A stretch of DNA of 25,135 nucleotides from Spirogloea muscicola (taxonomy: Eukaryota > Streptophyta > Zygnematophyceae > Spirogloeales > Spirogloeaceae). Both the position numbers and the translations under genes were made by a program. The notes under the pieces are model-generated. The model made no database searches and was not told where the DNA came from. It was given only the letters and a program-made list of their open reading frames with translations. How positions within the stretch are numbered: the first letter of the stretch is position 1; each line of letters begins with the position of its first letter. Positions 1 to 10,125 of this stretch are shown piece after piece. The stretch is from NCBI GenBank assembly GCA_009602725.1, contig WELB01000138.1:239110-264244 (forward strand). Direction: 5' to 3'.

Positions 1-77
1 CGCCGCCGCCGGCGGGCCCTGGCCGCGGCATCGGCAGCGAGGGGAGGGGCCGCCGCCCCGCCCAGCAAACGTCGCCG
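1..77 (+). promoter_or_regulatory. GC-rich 5' leader / promoter-proximal end of the ABC transporter gene (truncated by window)
   Basis: Very GC-rich sequence with CCG runs immediately before the ATG at 78. It is presumably 5' UTR and proximal promoter, but no TATA-like or other discrete element can be recognised and the window edge cuts it. Confidence 0.3.
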
Positions 78-3000
78 ATGAGGACGCGCGCGGCTGGTGC
101 CGCCTTCGTCCCCTGCATGCTTCTCCAGCGGCGGCGGCGCCGCCGCCGTTCCTCTGGCGGCAGCTTTCGACGGGGCAGCCGCCGCCGGCGGCGGCAGCAG
201 CTGCCGCTGCTCAGCGCCAGTCTGGGCCTGCGGTAAGGACGCCGCTGACGCGTTCCCGCTCGCGCCGGTGACGGGTCTAGGATTTGAACCCGGGTTTCGA
301 GTTTAGGGTTTAGAGTTTAGGGTTTAGGGTGTGGGGGCTCAGGGGTTTAGCAGACCCTACTTGGTACTCGTCAATGGTTTAGGCAAACCAATTTGATGGG
401 GGCCCCTTGTACTGTGACCAGGCCAGCCAGGCCCCGCAGAAGGCAGCGGCGCCGGCCTCGTCGGCTGGCGAGGACGGCGAGCCCGGCGCGGACATCCGCA
501 TCCTCCGCACGCTGTCGGCCTACCTGTGGCCGCGCGACAACCCCGAGCTCCAGCGCCGCGTCGCTGGCTCGCTCGGCCTCCTCGTTGGCTCCAAGGTGGG
601 GTTTTGGGGTTTCGAGGAAGGCCAAGCCCGCAAGACTCTAATAATATGCAATTTGTGGACCTGAACGTGGGCACTCATCGCTGCAGTCAGAAAACCTCAT
701 GAAAGGGCTTGCACCTTCAGCTACTTCATAATTAGCAATTATTGAGAAGATAACGGAAGATGTAGTTACTACGTGGTCTGCTGAACTATATATTACATGC
801 TTATCATCTGTAGTTATGTATCCCATCAATACTTGGTCGTACTTAATACTACATGATGATGATCTGTAAGTATATACCCTGTGAATACTTGGTGGACGTT
901 GCCACTCCTCAGGTCCTCAATATCCAGGTGCCCTTCTTCTTCAAGTACGTGGTGGACACGCTGTCGGCATCGGTCGGCGCTGCGGGCGCAACGGCCGCCG
1001 CCGCCAGCAGCCACCCGCTGCTGTGGCTGGCGGCGTCCAGCCCGCCGGCGCTGCTCCTGGGCTACGGCGCCGCGCGCGCCGGCTCTGCCGCCTGCAACGA
1101 GCTCCGCAACGCCATCTTCGCTAAGGTCGCGCAAGGCACCATCCGCCAGGTCGCCAAGAAGGTGAACACATACTGGGCTGGGCCTGATTATGCTTGTGAT
1201 AGATAACCGGCCGGGAAGTGCTCGGTGCAAATTGTCCAGCTACATCAGAAAGCCCATCTTATCACAGTCAAGGCGGTTCGTTGGCAATCCTGGGCTCTCG
1301 CAGATCCCTTAGTTCGGTTACATTTCCAACATGGGTAGCTCGTAGCGTGTTTTAGAAGCTCGATCCAGCAGCTGCAAGGTGGTCTCGGACGTGCGCTTGG
1401 AACCTGCAGAAGCATCGCAGATCTCAATCCCCCATGGCCGCCAAGAAGCTCGTCAAGCGCAGCTGCTCGCGTAAGGAGGCTCAACAGAAGTTGGCTAGAA
1501 TACAGGATTGCGATTGGTGTGTCTCCAGCCTAGGTCTTGGGGTTTAGGCAGCCTATGTCAAAGGCCTTAAGCCTGGTAAGATGATCAAGTGCTTAGAAGA
1601 GGACCTTAACAATGAACCTCTAAGTGAGGCGCTGCCCGAGCATGTGCAGGTTTTTCTCCACCTCCACAACCTGGACCTCAGCTACCACCTGAGCAGGCAG
1701 ACTGGCGCGCTCAGCCGCACAATCGACCGTGGCATGCGTGGCATCAATTTCATCCTATCCTCCATGGTTTTCAATGTCGTTCCGACGGTGCTGGAGATCA
1801 CTCTGGTCGCCGGCATCCTCGCCTGGAAGTTCGGCTCGCCCTTTGCTCTCATAACGTCCGCCACTGTTGCGGCGTACACTGCCTTCACGCTCGTGGTTAC
1901 GCAGGTTAATATAAGGTCATGTTTTAGGGTCTAGATTGAAGACGAAGTCAAGTGAGCTGTTGCTGCTTGCTAGTCCCTGCAAACTCTGCAATTTTGACAA
2001 CCTCTCTTTTGATAGATATTCAGTATGATGCAACTTGCATATTTGTGACTGTTCCGCTAGTGGCCAAAGCGTTGATATTGATCAAACCTTGTATTGCGAC
2101 GTGGGCTTCCCTGGCTCCATCACTGCAGTGGAGGACCAAGTTTCGGCAGCAGATGAACCAGGCCGACAATGCAGCGAGCTCCCGCGCCGTTGACTCGCTG
2201 ATCAACTATGAGACGGTCAAGTACTTTAACAACGAGGCGCTCGAGGCTGAACGCTATGACAAGTACTTGAAAGGTCTGCACTGATCTGGATCTTTGTTAG
2301 ACCCCACGCTATGAACACAAGGTCGTGACATGGCGGCAGGAAGTGGCAGAGCATCACTTGAGCACGTGTTCCATGGAATGGTTAGGGACATCATAGTTAA
2401 CGGCTGGCCGACCGTGCAGACTATGAGGATGCATCCCTGAAGACGCAGACCAGCCTCTCGCTGCTCAACTTTGGCCAGAATGCCATTTTCAGCTCAGCGC
2501 TCGTCGCGGCAATGATCATGTGCTCCAACGGCATCGTGGCCGGCACCATGTCCATTGGAGATCTGGTAGGCCATCACCACTGGGCAGAAGGAAGAGACTT
2601 GCCTCTTTTGTAAGAGCTTCTATAAGATAGCTGAACAAGCTTGCTCGTGCTTGCCTACTACCGCTGCCAAACCCAAGCCCCCCAGAGCAGGAGTCTGAGT
2701 TGGCCAAGCAAGCAACTTGGCACAGCTGCAAATGTCGCCAGGCTTGAAGTCTGCCATGCTCTGAAGAGCAGGCATAACTATGTTCAATGTAATGTGATAA
2801 ATAATGTAATTGATGGAGCAGATATTATTGGTAACGTTGGTCTCAACAGTGCCGCTGGCATGCCTGCAGGTCATGGTCAACGGGCTTCTCTTTCAGCTCT
2901 CCCTGCCCCTCAACTTCCTCGGCTCCGTGTACCGCGAGACGCGGCAGAGCTTGATTGACATGCAGGCCATGTTCTCTCTCTTGGAGGCAGGATGCTCTTC

Positions 3001-4624
3001 TTAAGCACTACCTCTCGAGATTCTTATGGAGTAATGTGACGAGAGGGTTATGAATAATGTGGCAGTTGTCGTGGCAATGATCAGGACCACCACTAAGGCC
3101 TTTACTTGCAATCTAATCTCGTAGCTGAGAAGCCAAGAGTAAGGAGTCACTTAGAGCCACATTCTTTTACTACATCTCGTGTTCCTGACGTAGTTCCGTG
3201 CCTGACTGTCACTTAACTGCAGGTAGAGCCAGGCGTCTACAACAAGCCCGGTGCAAAGCCGCTGCAGCTGCAGAGCGGCACCATAGAACTGAAGGACGTG
3301 AAGTACGGCTACTTACACGAGAGGCCGATCCTGGACGGAGTCAACCTCACCGTCCCCGGTGGCAAGAGCGTGGCCATCGTTGGCTCCAGCGGCAGCGGCA
3401 AATCCACAATCTTGCGCCTGCTCTATCGCTTCTTCGACCCTGAAGCAGGCGCTGTGAGTCGGAATCAAGTGAAGCAGGCGCTGTGAGTCGGAATCAAGCA
3501 AAGGAATCCTGGGCCCTGAGTTTGGTATTTGAGCATTACTGGAAATTGACATTTGCTGCTGTGGGCAGTGCCTGCTCAGGTCCTGGTGAAGAACTTGTGG
3601 TTGCTTGTCAGAAAATGTCAACTGCCTCAGGTCGAGATTTTCACAGCAGCCTCCAACTTGGCAGGTTCTCGTTGACGGGCAAGATGCGAGGGATGTGACT
3701 CTGGAGAGCCTGAGGTCGTCCATTGGGGTTGTACCGCAGGACACGGTGCTCGTCAATGACACCATCTTTTACAACATACAGTATGGCCGGCCTTCTGCAA
3801 CTGAGGAGGAGGTGAGCATGGCGGGGCCGGCGATGCTGCTTGTATGCTCTATCTGCTGATGACCTCCTTGGCAACACGCAGATAGAACGCCTGCCCCTTG
3901 GACATCTCATGAGTACAGAGAATTGAGCAATGAAGAATATAATGCAGACTCAAGTAGCCATGAGTTGTGGCAGGTGCACCACGCGGCAAAGCAGGCGGCC
4001 ATACATGATGCGATCCTGCGCTTCCCCGAGGGTTACGGGACACAAGTGGGCGAAAGGGGCCTCAAGCTGAGCGGCGGCGAGAAGCAGCGTGTGGCGCTCG
4101 CCCGCGCCTTCCTCAAGTCCCCTGCCATCCTGCTGTGTGACGAGGCCACCAGCGCCCTGGACAGCACGACCGAGGCCGACATTCTGGCTGCTCTTCGGGC
4201 ACTGGCTCAAAACCGCACGTCCATATTCGTCGCGCACCGGCTCACTACCGCCATGCAATGCGACGAGGTCGGCAGATTGAGGGTTCTTGTGATATGATTG
4301 ACTATTTCGTCACAGACAGCTTCTGTCAGGACCTGCTGATGGTCTCTACTGCTTGTAAAACCCAACCCAATGAAAGTGCGGGAGTATACTTCTTGATTAG
4401 GCCATGCTTTAGCCCGCTGACTTTTGCACCGAAAGCTACTGACCTCGCATCTCTTCTGCACTGTGCCCCAGATTGTGGTGCTCGAGCATGGGCAGGTTGT
4501 GGAGAGGGGGTCTCACGATGAGCTGATGCACCAAGATGGACGATATGCACAGCTGTGGCATCAGCAGCAGAGCCTCGATGGAGACGTCATTCATAGTGAG
4601 AAAACCACAGCCGTCACAGGGTAA
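78..4624 (+). CDS. ATM1: Mitochondrial ABC half-transporter, ATM1/ATM3/ABCB7 type (11 exons, complete)
   Basis: Exons read as 78-232, 427-595, 913-1161, 1650-1904, 2129-2273, 2420-2565, 2870-2986, 3223-3453, 3665-3811, 3974-4267, 4472-4624; every phase closes, giving 686 residues, the usual family length. Residues 1-51 are very Arg-rich without acids, as expected of a mitochondrial transit peptide. The six-helix membrane domain lies at about 95-420 and carries the family signatures [15 protein letters not shown] and [13 protein letters not shown]. The ATPase domain follows: Walker [10 protein letters not shown] near 466-474, Q-loop VVPQDT near Q514, signature LSGGEKQ near 570-576, Walker B ILLCDE near 590-595, H-loop His near 626. 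Family knowledge: homodimers in the inner mitochondrial membrane export a glutathione-linked sulfur compound needed for cytosolic Fe-S proteins (and molybdenum cofactor in plants). Oddities: the exon 7 donor appears to be GC, and the exon 8 donor is duplicated. The ATG at 78 is the first that yields a transit peptide; the exact exon 2 acceptor is the least certain junction. Confidence 0.95.
302..329 (+). repeat. Interstitial telomeric repeat (TTTAGGG)n in intron 1 of the ABC transporter
   Basis: Four consecutive 7-mers: TTTAGGG, TTTAGAG, TTTAGGG, TTTAGGG. This is the plant/chlorophyte telomere unit lying inside intron 1 (233-426). The same motif is a known 'telo box' in plant promoters and first introns, so it could be regulatory or a scar of telomere insertion at a break. 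Confidence 0.85.
3441..3498 (+). repeat. 29-bp perfect tandem duplication covering the exon 8 donor site
   Basis: The 29 bases at 3441-3469 are repeated exactly at 3470-3498. The unit contains the last 13 bases of exon 8 and the GTGAGT donor, so two identical donors (after 3453 and after 3482) lie in tandem. Use of the second would add 29 nt and shift the frame before the Q-loop exon, so the first must be used for a functional transporter. Confidence 0.97.
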
Positions 4625-4940
4625 TTGCCCAATGTGAAGATCGCCCTTCCAAATTCTTTTGAATAAGTCCTCAAGAACTCTCAAACAGTGCCTCATAAAG
4701 TGGGGCAGTCCCTAAGAGTAACAGTAAGTGCTTCAATCAATTTTAGCGTTGTGGCTTGCCGGCTTATGGGTTGAGAAGCATGCAGTAAGGGTCAGCACCA
4801 TGTCTGGAACTCAAGATTTCACTGAGACCAGCGCAGTATGCTGATGCACTGCGAGTAAAGCTGTTCTAAGCTGGAGAAATACTAAGCTCCAATCGCCATG
4901 ACTGAATGAATTCTGCTTAGACTGTGAGCCTGGTGAAGGG

Positions 4941-5066
4941 AGAAGGGCGGTGGCTGTGAGAGGCCAGCCAAGAGAGAAGAGTGAACAAGGTTCGAAGAGG
5001 CAAGGGGAAATGCCGAGACACACAGGGAAGCTAGTAGGCTACGAAACACTTAGTAACCTCCTACTA
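4941..5066 (+). repeat. Dispersed hairpin repeat, copy 1
   Basis: Contains the family core GGCTGTGAGAGGCCAGCC, followed by GAACAAGGTTCGAAGAGG, and ends with the family tail resembling CTTAGTAACCTCCTACTA. It lies in the 3' intergenic region of the ABC transporter gene, directly abutting copy 2 in the same orientation. Confidence 0.75.
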
Positions 5067-5069
5067 ATG

Positions 5070-5215
5070 AAGAAAGTGCTCGCCCATAGAGAAGAGGGGC
5101 TGGCAAAGCCAGCCCAAAAAGAATGGACAATGTTCAAAGCCAAAGAAAGAAGTGCCGAAAGAGGACTACACTACAAAGTGCAAGACGGCGCAGAGGGAGA
5201 TGCAGATGGATACTA
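5070..5215 (+). repeat. Dispersed hairpin repeat, copy 2
   Basis: Begins with the family head GAAGAAAGTGCTCGCCC and carries the hairpin GGGGCTGGCAAAGCCAGCCC followed by AAAAAGAATGGACAATG. The 3' part is diverged. It is head-to-tail with copy 1 and about 0.3 kb upstream of the cysteine-module gene. Confidence 0.7.
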
Positions 5216-5501
5216 ACGAGCAGTCGCAGGCAAGCGAAGCTAAGTAACCGGCGGATGGCGGCGCGCAGCAGTCAAGGCGCGCGCTTGGGCGCCGGCGCCA
5301 CGTGGCGACGGGGCGCGGGCTCCCGCGCTCCGGCCCGTTGCGCCCGACGCCCCCGACGGCCCGCCCGTCCGGCCCCCCCGGACGACACCCGCGCGGCCGC
5401 CTCGGATCGTCGGGCGCAGGCCGCCGCCCGACGAACTACTGTCTGCCGCAGGCGGCCGCCGACGGTCAACGGCGCGCAGCTCCCTCCGCCCGCGAGCTGA
5501 G

Positions 5502-5649
5502 CTCCCCGGCGACGCACTCTCCACTCACTCTCCTCCGCTGCCGCCGCTGCNGGCAACCCGACGTGCCGCGTGGGCGGGCGCGCCGTGCCCGTCGGCAGCA
5601 ACTGCGTCGTCACCGCCGCCACCGCCTCCTCCCCCTTCAACCAGGTCCG

Positions 5650-5681
<32 letters not shown>

Positions 5682-7705
5682 AGTGCTGCTGCCCGCCTCA
5701 AGGCCGTGGCTGGCGCCGTCCATGGCGGCCATAGCTTGGAGACCTGGAGATCTGCCGCCGCCAGCGCCCCGCGCTTGAGCCCTGACGCCGCAGCTACCGT
5801 CGTCGGTGCGCAGAATTATGGCATGTATATCGTTGGCGCTCGCGGCAACTGCGTCTGTCGCAAGCGTGAGAGCCAGCCCGCCTCACCAGCAGCAGCTGCG
5901 GCGTTGCTTGTGGCACTCAGCTAGCCGTTGCAAGCCCACTGACGTTACCGGCGGCGTCGTTTGTGGACCTAGCTCGCTGCTGCAAGCCCACTGACGTTGC
6001 CAGTGGCGTCTCTCAGCATCGCCGCCGCCGCCAGCAAAGGCATCCAAGGCCCCCGGGAATCCCACCTGCGTGACGCCCAGCGGTGCTGTCGTCGCGCCTG
6101 CCTCCAATTGTCAGCTCACTGCGTCGGTGAGGCTCTCAGCAATCCTGGAACAGGGTCGGCAGCGCCATTGGCGCTCAGAGTAGCCAAGCACTGGCGCCGA
6201 CATCAGAAACGTGTACTGCATTGACAACAACAGCAGCTCTTAGGATGCTCTCTGCAGTCGTTGGCTCCTGAAGCTTGTTGTAATGAGATTGTTGCGGCAA
6301 TTCCGCAATCTTCTCTTGTGGACGTCCTATGCAGACCTTTGGCGTGTACGTCGTGAATCCCAAGAGTCCCGGCCACTGCCTCTGTATCAAGGTCGCTCCC
6401 AAGCGTGAGCGACACGCCCCATCTCTCTGTCACCTCTGTGCAACATGTGGTGTGGGGACACCTTCTGTCGTGGACTTCGCCTGGGAGTTGTAAGCGCGTC
6501 AACCTGTCCTGTTGTCTGCAGCGCCCCCTGCTACGAAGGCACGGCCAGGCCCTGGAAATCCCACGTGCAAATACAACGGCCTCACTGTCATCGTGTACAG
6601 CAACTGTGCTCTCGGCCCCCGGGTCTGTCCTGCTCCTTCAGCCAAGGGGGTCCTTGCTATGGCCCCGCATGTAGTAAAGTGGAGCTTAAGCATGACTGCA
6701 TCAGAGTCATGGATGATGCCTGCAGGACCTCAAGCACCTAGGCGCAAGTGGCAGATGCAAATAGTGACTAGCTGAACTACAACATGCTTGGGAAATAAAG
6801 CTGCTGCCCAGCACCCCTCCGTCTACGGCTCTGAAGAGAGTGCAGGTTACTCAGTGCACAGCCTGACACTTGCCTCCATCTGCCGCAGTCATATGGGTAT
6901 TACAAGTTGAACCCCTTGCGCAAGGGGACGTGCATCTGCCAGAAGCCCAGTGAGTTGCTGCCCTTTTAGCACCTGTGCTCCTCAAGCATTGTCTCCGATA
7001 AGGGCTGACCAACCAAGTTGAAGCTGCACACAGACTGGCTCTCACTCAGAGCTTCATTGCAACTGCACAACCCTCACAGTGTATCCTTCACAGCCTGTGG
7101 AGGGCCCAGGCCTGACTTTCCTTGTACTTGGCAGCGCCAGTTGCAACTCCCGTGAGCAACAACAGCCCTGGCAATCCAACATGTCGCACAGATGGCGGCG
7201 CAATTGTCCCCATCGCCAGCAATTGCATCGTCAACGCCAGCAAGGTCATAATATTTGCCAGTGCGCGCCATGTCATGCACTCCTGCATTAACAATCACTC
7301 GTCATCGCCATCAAATTGTTTATTGCCATCAATTTGTTGTCTTCATGAAGACCTCAAGGCTTTCATCTAATGTTCACAATTGAGCAGGCCCTGATCTGAC
7401 AGTGCTTATCATGCACATTCTCAGGGGCTGTTCGGGGTATGGTTCAGCAACCCCGCCAAGCCTGGCTACTGCCTCTGCGGCCACCGTCCAAAGCGTGAGC
7501 CTCTTTTGCAACCACCTTCTTTGCTTTGTTCCAGATACAATTATGGCATGTTGTAAGTTGGGCCACATCCTTGCTGAGTTGCACTTTGCAGTCCGTGACA
7601 AGGGTAGAGGAGCCAACCTTGCCGCCGCAACTACTTGTCATTTACCATGTGTTGTCATCGTGTTTCTGAGTGCAACCTGCTGCCCCTTTCACAGGCGGAA
7701 TGTGA
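5502..7705 (+). CDS. Four-module cysteine-rich protein, probably secreted; family not recognised (5' end missing)
   Basis: Exons read as about 5502-5644, 5814-5865, 6017-6126, 6335-6404, 6522-6622, 6889-6949, 7135-7244, 7425-7494 and a last exon 7695-7705 with TGA. They pair into four modules. The first exon of each pair encodes a PGNPTC...G..V...SNC segment; the second encodes (Y/F)G.(Y/W)....PG.C.C...PK, so each module has four Cys (two likely disulfides). Introns inside a module are phase 0 and those between modules are phase 1, and every donor and acceptor agrees, which is strong evidence that the model is real. Modules are joined by short Pro/Lys linkers such as SPPPPAKASKAP. A start exon with signal peptide is not visible: the first module exon meets an N at 5551. 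The paralogous locus at 11337 retains a typical signal peptide, so secretion or a cell-wall location is inferred. No function can be assigned. Confidence 0.75.
5551..5551. other. Ambiguous base (N), probably a gap placeholder inside the cysteine-module gene
   Basis: Sequence left of the N (5441-5520) matches the region upstream of the signal-peptide exon in the duplicate (11176-11250), while sequence right of it is already the first module exon. The signal exon and first intron that should lie between are absent. Confidence 0.6.
5648..5680 (+). repeat. (CCG)n microsatellite in the first visible intron of the cysteine-module gene
   Basis: About ten uninterrupted CCG units between the 5644 donor and the 5814 acceptor. 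It is intronic under the exon model given, so it does not encode a Pro or Ala run. Confidence 0.85.
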
Positions 7706-9338
7706 TTGAATTGAATTCCCTTAATACATTGCCCATCAGGGTGGTGAAAACCACACTGGTAATAGATGGACTGCCGAAACTTTTACTCACCTGCATATCT
7801 TCTATATCGTTGTATGATAAGTATAGGTAGCAAGTACCACTTGCAAGGACATATGAGTAAACGCAGCCACTGGGCACGGACTTTCGCATATTGTGTTAAG
7901 ACATTCATTTATTCATTTTTTCTGGCGCGGCAAAGCCTGCTGCAGCTGTACCATCCATTCCGCAATGCAATATATCAGTCTGATTCTAGCAATAACACCA
8001 CAGTGTAGTCAAGCTAGATCTTACTCGTATGTTACTGCAAGGTATTCACAGAATTCTTGCACACTGTAAGTGCCACTCTTGGCCAAGTCCCTTACTCATG
8101 CTGCTCATGCTGCTGCAAGTGCCACTGCTGGCCCACCTTCAGATTGCGGATTGCCATGCACCTGCTTGCAAGAAGTAATGAGTTGAATGGCAGGGTAGAT
8201 GTAAACCTAGTCATTGTGAGGGCATTGTAGACCATCCAGGCAGTAAAGGCCATGGCCTACTTTCGTATATTACACCAATGTTACACCAAAGCGAGGACAA
8301 GGTAGTCGTTCACAGTGGCGCATATGGGACAATGCTTAAAGACAACAATGCTGGTGACATTTTGCAAGAATCAGGGGCACTTGCTGAGGTGGCACGGTAG
8401 GCAGTTGGGGCAGCTGGCACGTGTGCAGAGTAGTTGCAAGACAGGCGCCGGAAGTTGCTCGAAAGGCCTACGCAAGGTAAACAAGCTGGCCGTAGGTGCT
8501 TTCATAGATAGGAATTCAGATGTTTTGGTTGCTGTGGGAGGCCAAACCTGAAAGGATAGACAGTGCTGTCAAGCTTCATGCAATCTGTTGTCTGCCATGC
8601 GACCCTGATAGGCTGGATTAGCAGGGTAATCAATTTAGATGCTCTGGTCCACATAGTAGGCCAATTAGATCACATATACTTGTAAGAGCAGGATTGCGAT
8701 ATGTGTAGGGAATAGCTGTACTAGTACTGAATAAGCAATACATGCGGAATAGCATTGACATATTACGCTTTAAGAAGTTCTCATGGGTGCGCTTGACATC
8801 TCAGTATAAGGACGTGGCAAAGATGGCAACATAAGTGACAAGTGTCCCAATCATTGAAGTAAGTGAATCAGTCTTTGTGGAGCGAGACTTCTCATTTCAT
8901 GACACGCAATGCATGTGGAGCAAGGCTGACTGTACTTTAGGACACCACAATGCACAAGACTGAGGAATGTATATTGGAATACCTTACAGAGGGTCGTGTA
9001 AGACGGTAACAATGGAAAAGCGAAGAGGAACAGTACATGAGTAACAAAGTAACAGTGACAGAGGAATTGGGAGAAAGAGCCCAACAGATTCAATGTCCAC
9101 AAGTTGTAACATATGTTGATACGGAATGCCACAGGAAGCGATCACACAGGAAGGTGGTGCAAAACCACGTACCATACCTACATAGCATCGAATGACAATG
9201 GCTGTCACGCAGAACACGAGCTTGCCTTGCAAGAATTTGAGCTGCATATTGTAACCGGCGAGCTGGGAGTGGTGAGGACAATGTAAAGAATCCCCACCAA
9301 TCAACCGTCAGTCATCATGACAACCACCCACGCAGCTG
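7706..9338. other. 3' flank of the cysteine-module gene; no further gene seen
   Basis: Roughly 7706-8500 aligns in patches with 12237-12940 downstream of the duplicated pseudogene (for example CTTGCAAGGACAT at about 7838 and 12337, and a GGCGCC.GAA.TTGCT.AAAG block near 8448 and 12883). It is therefore shared 3' UTR/flank of a segmental duplication. TGTAA, the usual chlorophyte polyadenylation signal, occurs at about 8066 and 8200. From 8500 to 9338 only short unsupported open frames are present. Confidence 0.5.
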
Positions 9339-9510
9339 GGCGTGTGGACATAGTCCGTAATCATACGTGAGCACCTGTAGTATTTTCCCCTTGTACGCTC
9401 TACTGTTAGAGAACCGGGGTACTCGAGGTACTAGGGTTCGTAGTAAGGGGAATGGCCGAGACAGCCAGGTGCCCACGTACGAACACAGACTGTGTCCACA
9501 CGCCCAAGTT
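9339..9510. repeat. Long imperfect inverted repeat (foldback / MITE-like, about 172 bp)
   Basis: The left end starts TGGGCGTGTGGACATAGTC and the right end finishes GACTGTGTCCACACGCCCA; the match continues inward through TACGTGAGCACCTG / CAGGTGCCCACGTA and TTCCCCTT / AAGGGGAA. The arms are about 65-75 nt with a short centre. No open frame or clear target-site duplication was found, so it could be a foldback element, a small-RNA hairpin precursor or a decayed MITE. Confidence 0.85.
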
Positions 9511-9711
9511 TATGAGAGTGACTATTTCAACGACTACGACTTAGTGGTGGGAGTTACTTGATGTAACCTGACCCACTTGTAAGTAAGCATGCACGCCACA
9601 CTGGCCCCCTTCCGGACGAGGCCTGGCGTTGCTGTCGCATGCGCCGCCGTCGCCAATGTCCTCATCAGCCCGTCCTCGTATCATCGTTGTAATCGGGTTC
9701 CTCGTTCCCAG

Positions 9712-9750
9712 TCCTATGGCCAGGCCTTTTTTTTTTTCCTATGGCCAGGC
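9712..9750 (+). repeat. Poly(T) tract flanked by 14-bp direct repeats
   Basis: TCCTATGGCCAGGC occurs at 9712-9725 and again at 9737-9750, separated by C plus a run of ten T. The arrangement looks like a target-site duplication around a poly(A/T)-only retroinsertion, or simple slippage. Confidence 0.85.
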
Positions 9751-10060
9751 TCCTTTTCCCGTGAGGACCAGCGCGGGATGCGCAGCTAGTGAGGCTTCAC
9801 GTGGGCCGCAAGAGTGTCGTTGGGCAGGGTTGGGTCCAGCCGCTGGCAATGGTAGGACACAGGCCCAAGCTGCGCGCCTTCACGGTCCTGTTGTAGGCTG
9901 CGTCGTCAGTGGGCTCCGCCGCAGTTGGGCCGATGTTGTCGCCGACGTCTTCCGATCGTTTCTTCTCTTTGTTCATCTTCAGACATTAAACTGGCTTGCT
10001 TTGGACTTCGTCCACGTCATGCGCATTGCGCGCCTTCTGCGCTTGTCTTTTCCGGCTCCG

Positions 10061-10125
10061 TTGGACCTTGTTCGTGGGCTGGCATTCCCCAGCCCTCGCC
10101 CCCTTTGCAAGAGCTTCTCTCTCTT
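10061..10125 (-). repeat. Dispersed hairpin repeat, reverse copy r1
   Basis: Reads GGGCTGG...CCAGCCCTCGCCCC on the + strand, the reverse complement of the family core GGCGAGGGCTG...CCAGCCC. Only the core and part of the flanks remain. Confidence 0.6.

Larger units (their letters stand above)
4625..5440. other. Intergenic: 3' flank of the ABC transporter and 5' flank of the cysteine-module gene
   Basis: No exon with family conservation or coherent splice phase was found. The stretch holds the ABC transporter 3' UTR, repeat copies 1 and 2, and from about 5250 a sharp rise in GC content that probably marks the promoter of the next gene. No clear polyadenylation signal was recognised. Confidence 0.5.

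Noticed and set aside
262-300. tRNA gene on the minus strand (T-arm-like GGTTCAAATCC)
   Set aside because: Only the T-arm/B-box part matches; the place where anticodon and D arms should be is telomeric repeat, and no acceptor stem can be formed.
5256-5500. ATG-led frame as the start exon of the cysteine-module gene
   Set aside because: The peptide is Arg/Ala/Pro-rich without a hydrophobic core, ends in TGA, and the region aligns with DNA upstream of the paralogue's signal exon.
6790-6797. AATAAA-like polyadenylation signal (GAAATAAAGC)
   Set aside because: It falls inside an intron of the cysteine-module gene, followed by two further intact modules in phase.
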